Positions 5,725 to 5,944 of a stretch of DNA of 5,944 nucleotides are shown in pieces. The stretch comes from JBCBZH01 sp039815415 (GTDB taxonomy: Bacteria; Bacteroidota; Rhodothermia; Rhodothermales; Rubricoccaceae). Location: assembly GCA_039815415.1 (NCBI GenBank), contig JBCBZH010000268.1:1-5944 (forward strand). Direction: 5' to 3'. The stretch's first letter is position 1. The number at the start of each line of letters is the position of its first letter. Below the pieces are notes generated by a model that was not told the origin of the DNA, ran no database searches, and saw nothing but the letters and a program-made list of their open reading frames with translations. The position numbers and the translations under genes are program-made.

Positions 5725-5944
5725 AAATCGATGAAGCGCTGCGCGGCGGAGCGGCTGTTGGGATAGTCCTTGTCCTGATGGTAGGAAAAGGCCTGCATGA
5801 TCAACGCGCGGCGCGCCCAGTCGGAATAGGGATAGAGCCGCTCGATCTCGCCGAAATAAAAGGCGGCGTCGGTCGGATCGCCCTCTTCGAGCTCGAACTC
5901 ACCCCGTTCAAAGATCTGCTGGGGCGAGAAATTCTCGAGCGGGA
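5718..5944 (-). CDS. bamD: Outer membrane assembly lipoprotein BamD, internal fragment
   Basis: Reading down from 5942, 75 codons are open on the minus strand. They include ENFSPQQIFERGEFELEEGD, then DAAFYFGEIERLYPYSDWA, RRALIMQAFSYHQDKDYPNS and AAQRFIDFYP. These are the first TPR helices of BamD (YfiO), the lipoprotein that scaffolds the BAM complex inserting beta-barrel proteins in the outer membrane. GEIERLYPYSDWARRA and ALIMQAFSYH are hallmarks of the alphaproteobacterial form, Rhodobacterales-like by eye. The signal peptide and lipid-anchor cysteine lie beyond the window. The C-terminal TPRs should follow FYP but are replaced by permease DNA. It is convergent to, and biologically unrelated to, the exporter genes. 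Full-length BamD is about 250-290 residues, so this is roughly a quarter. Confidence 0.88.

Noticed and set aside
5718..5944. Convergent bamD next to an exporter as a new outer-membrane export locus
   Set aside because: Both genes are cut at the same point and look to come from different phyla, so a chimeric join is the simpler explanation.

Overview
The window reads as one block of a high-GC bacterial genome with unrelated or unplaceable sequence at both ends. The main block (about 100 to 5715, + strand) encodes the parts of a MacAB-type ABC exporter. The proteins have the look of the Bacteroidota/Rhodothermota group: 800-residue permeases with two FtsX modules, a start of the form ML(R/K)..L.TA.R, and mostly absent Shine-Dalgarno sequences. 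The taxon is inferred from protein style, not from a search.

Layout: the C-terminal end of a periplasmic adaptor (99-257); a MacB/LolD-type ATPase (323-1075); a small secreted protein of unknown function (1101-1796); a complete 803-residue permease (1844-4255); a 149-base intergenic stretch with GC-rich inverted and direct repeats (4256-4404); and the N-terminal half of a second permease of the same family (4405 to about 5718). All are on one strand with gaps of 25 to 149 bases, so an operon, or two transcription units split at 4256-4404, is likely. The expected machine is an inner-membrane ATPase-permease complex driven by ATP, with the adaptor bridging to an outer-membrane channel that is not in view. 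The substrate cannot be told from sequence.

The right end (5944 down to about 5718) is antisense and encodes 75 residues of BamD, the outer-membrane assembly lipoprotein, in a form typical of Alphaproteobacteria. The permease is cut in mid transmembrane helix exactly where BamD is cut, which points to a chimeric join rather than a real gene order. The left 80 to 100 bases also do not continue the adaptor reading frame and look different in composition, so a second join or an error-rich end is possible there.

The main non-coding observation is an exact 16-base repeat that ends exactly 27 bases before the start codon of both the ATPase and the second permease, with 15 bases of it present a third time inside the signal-peptide codons of the secreted protein. 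I see no RNA genes, insertion sequences or CRISPR, and no convincing new system beyond these points.
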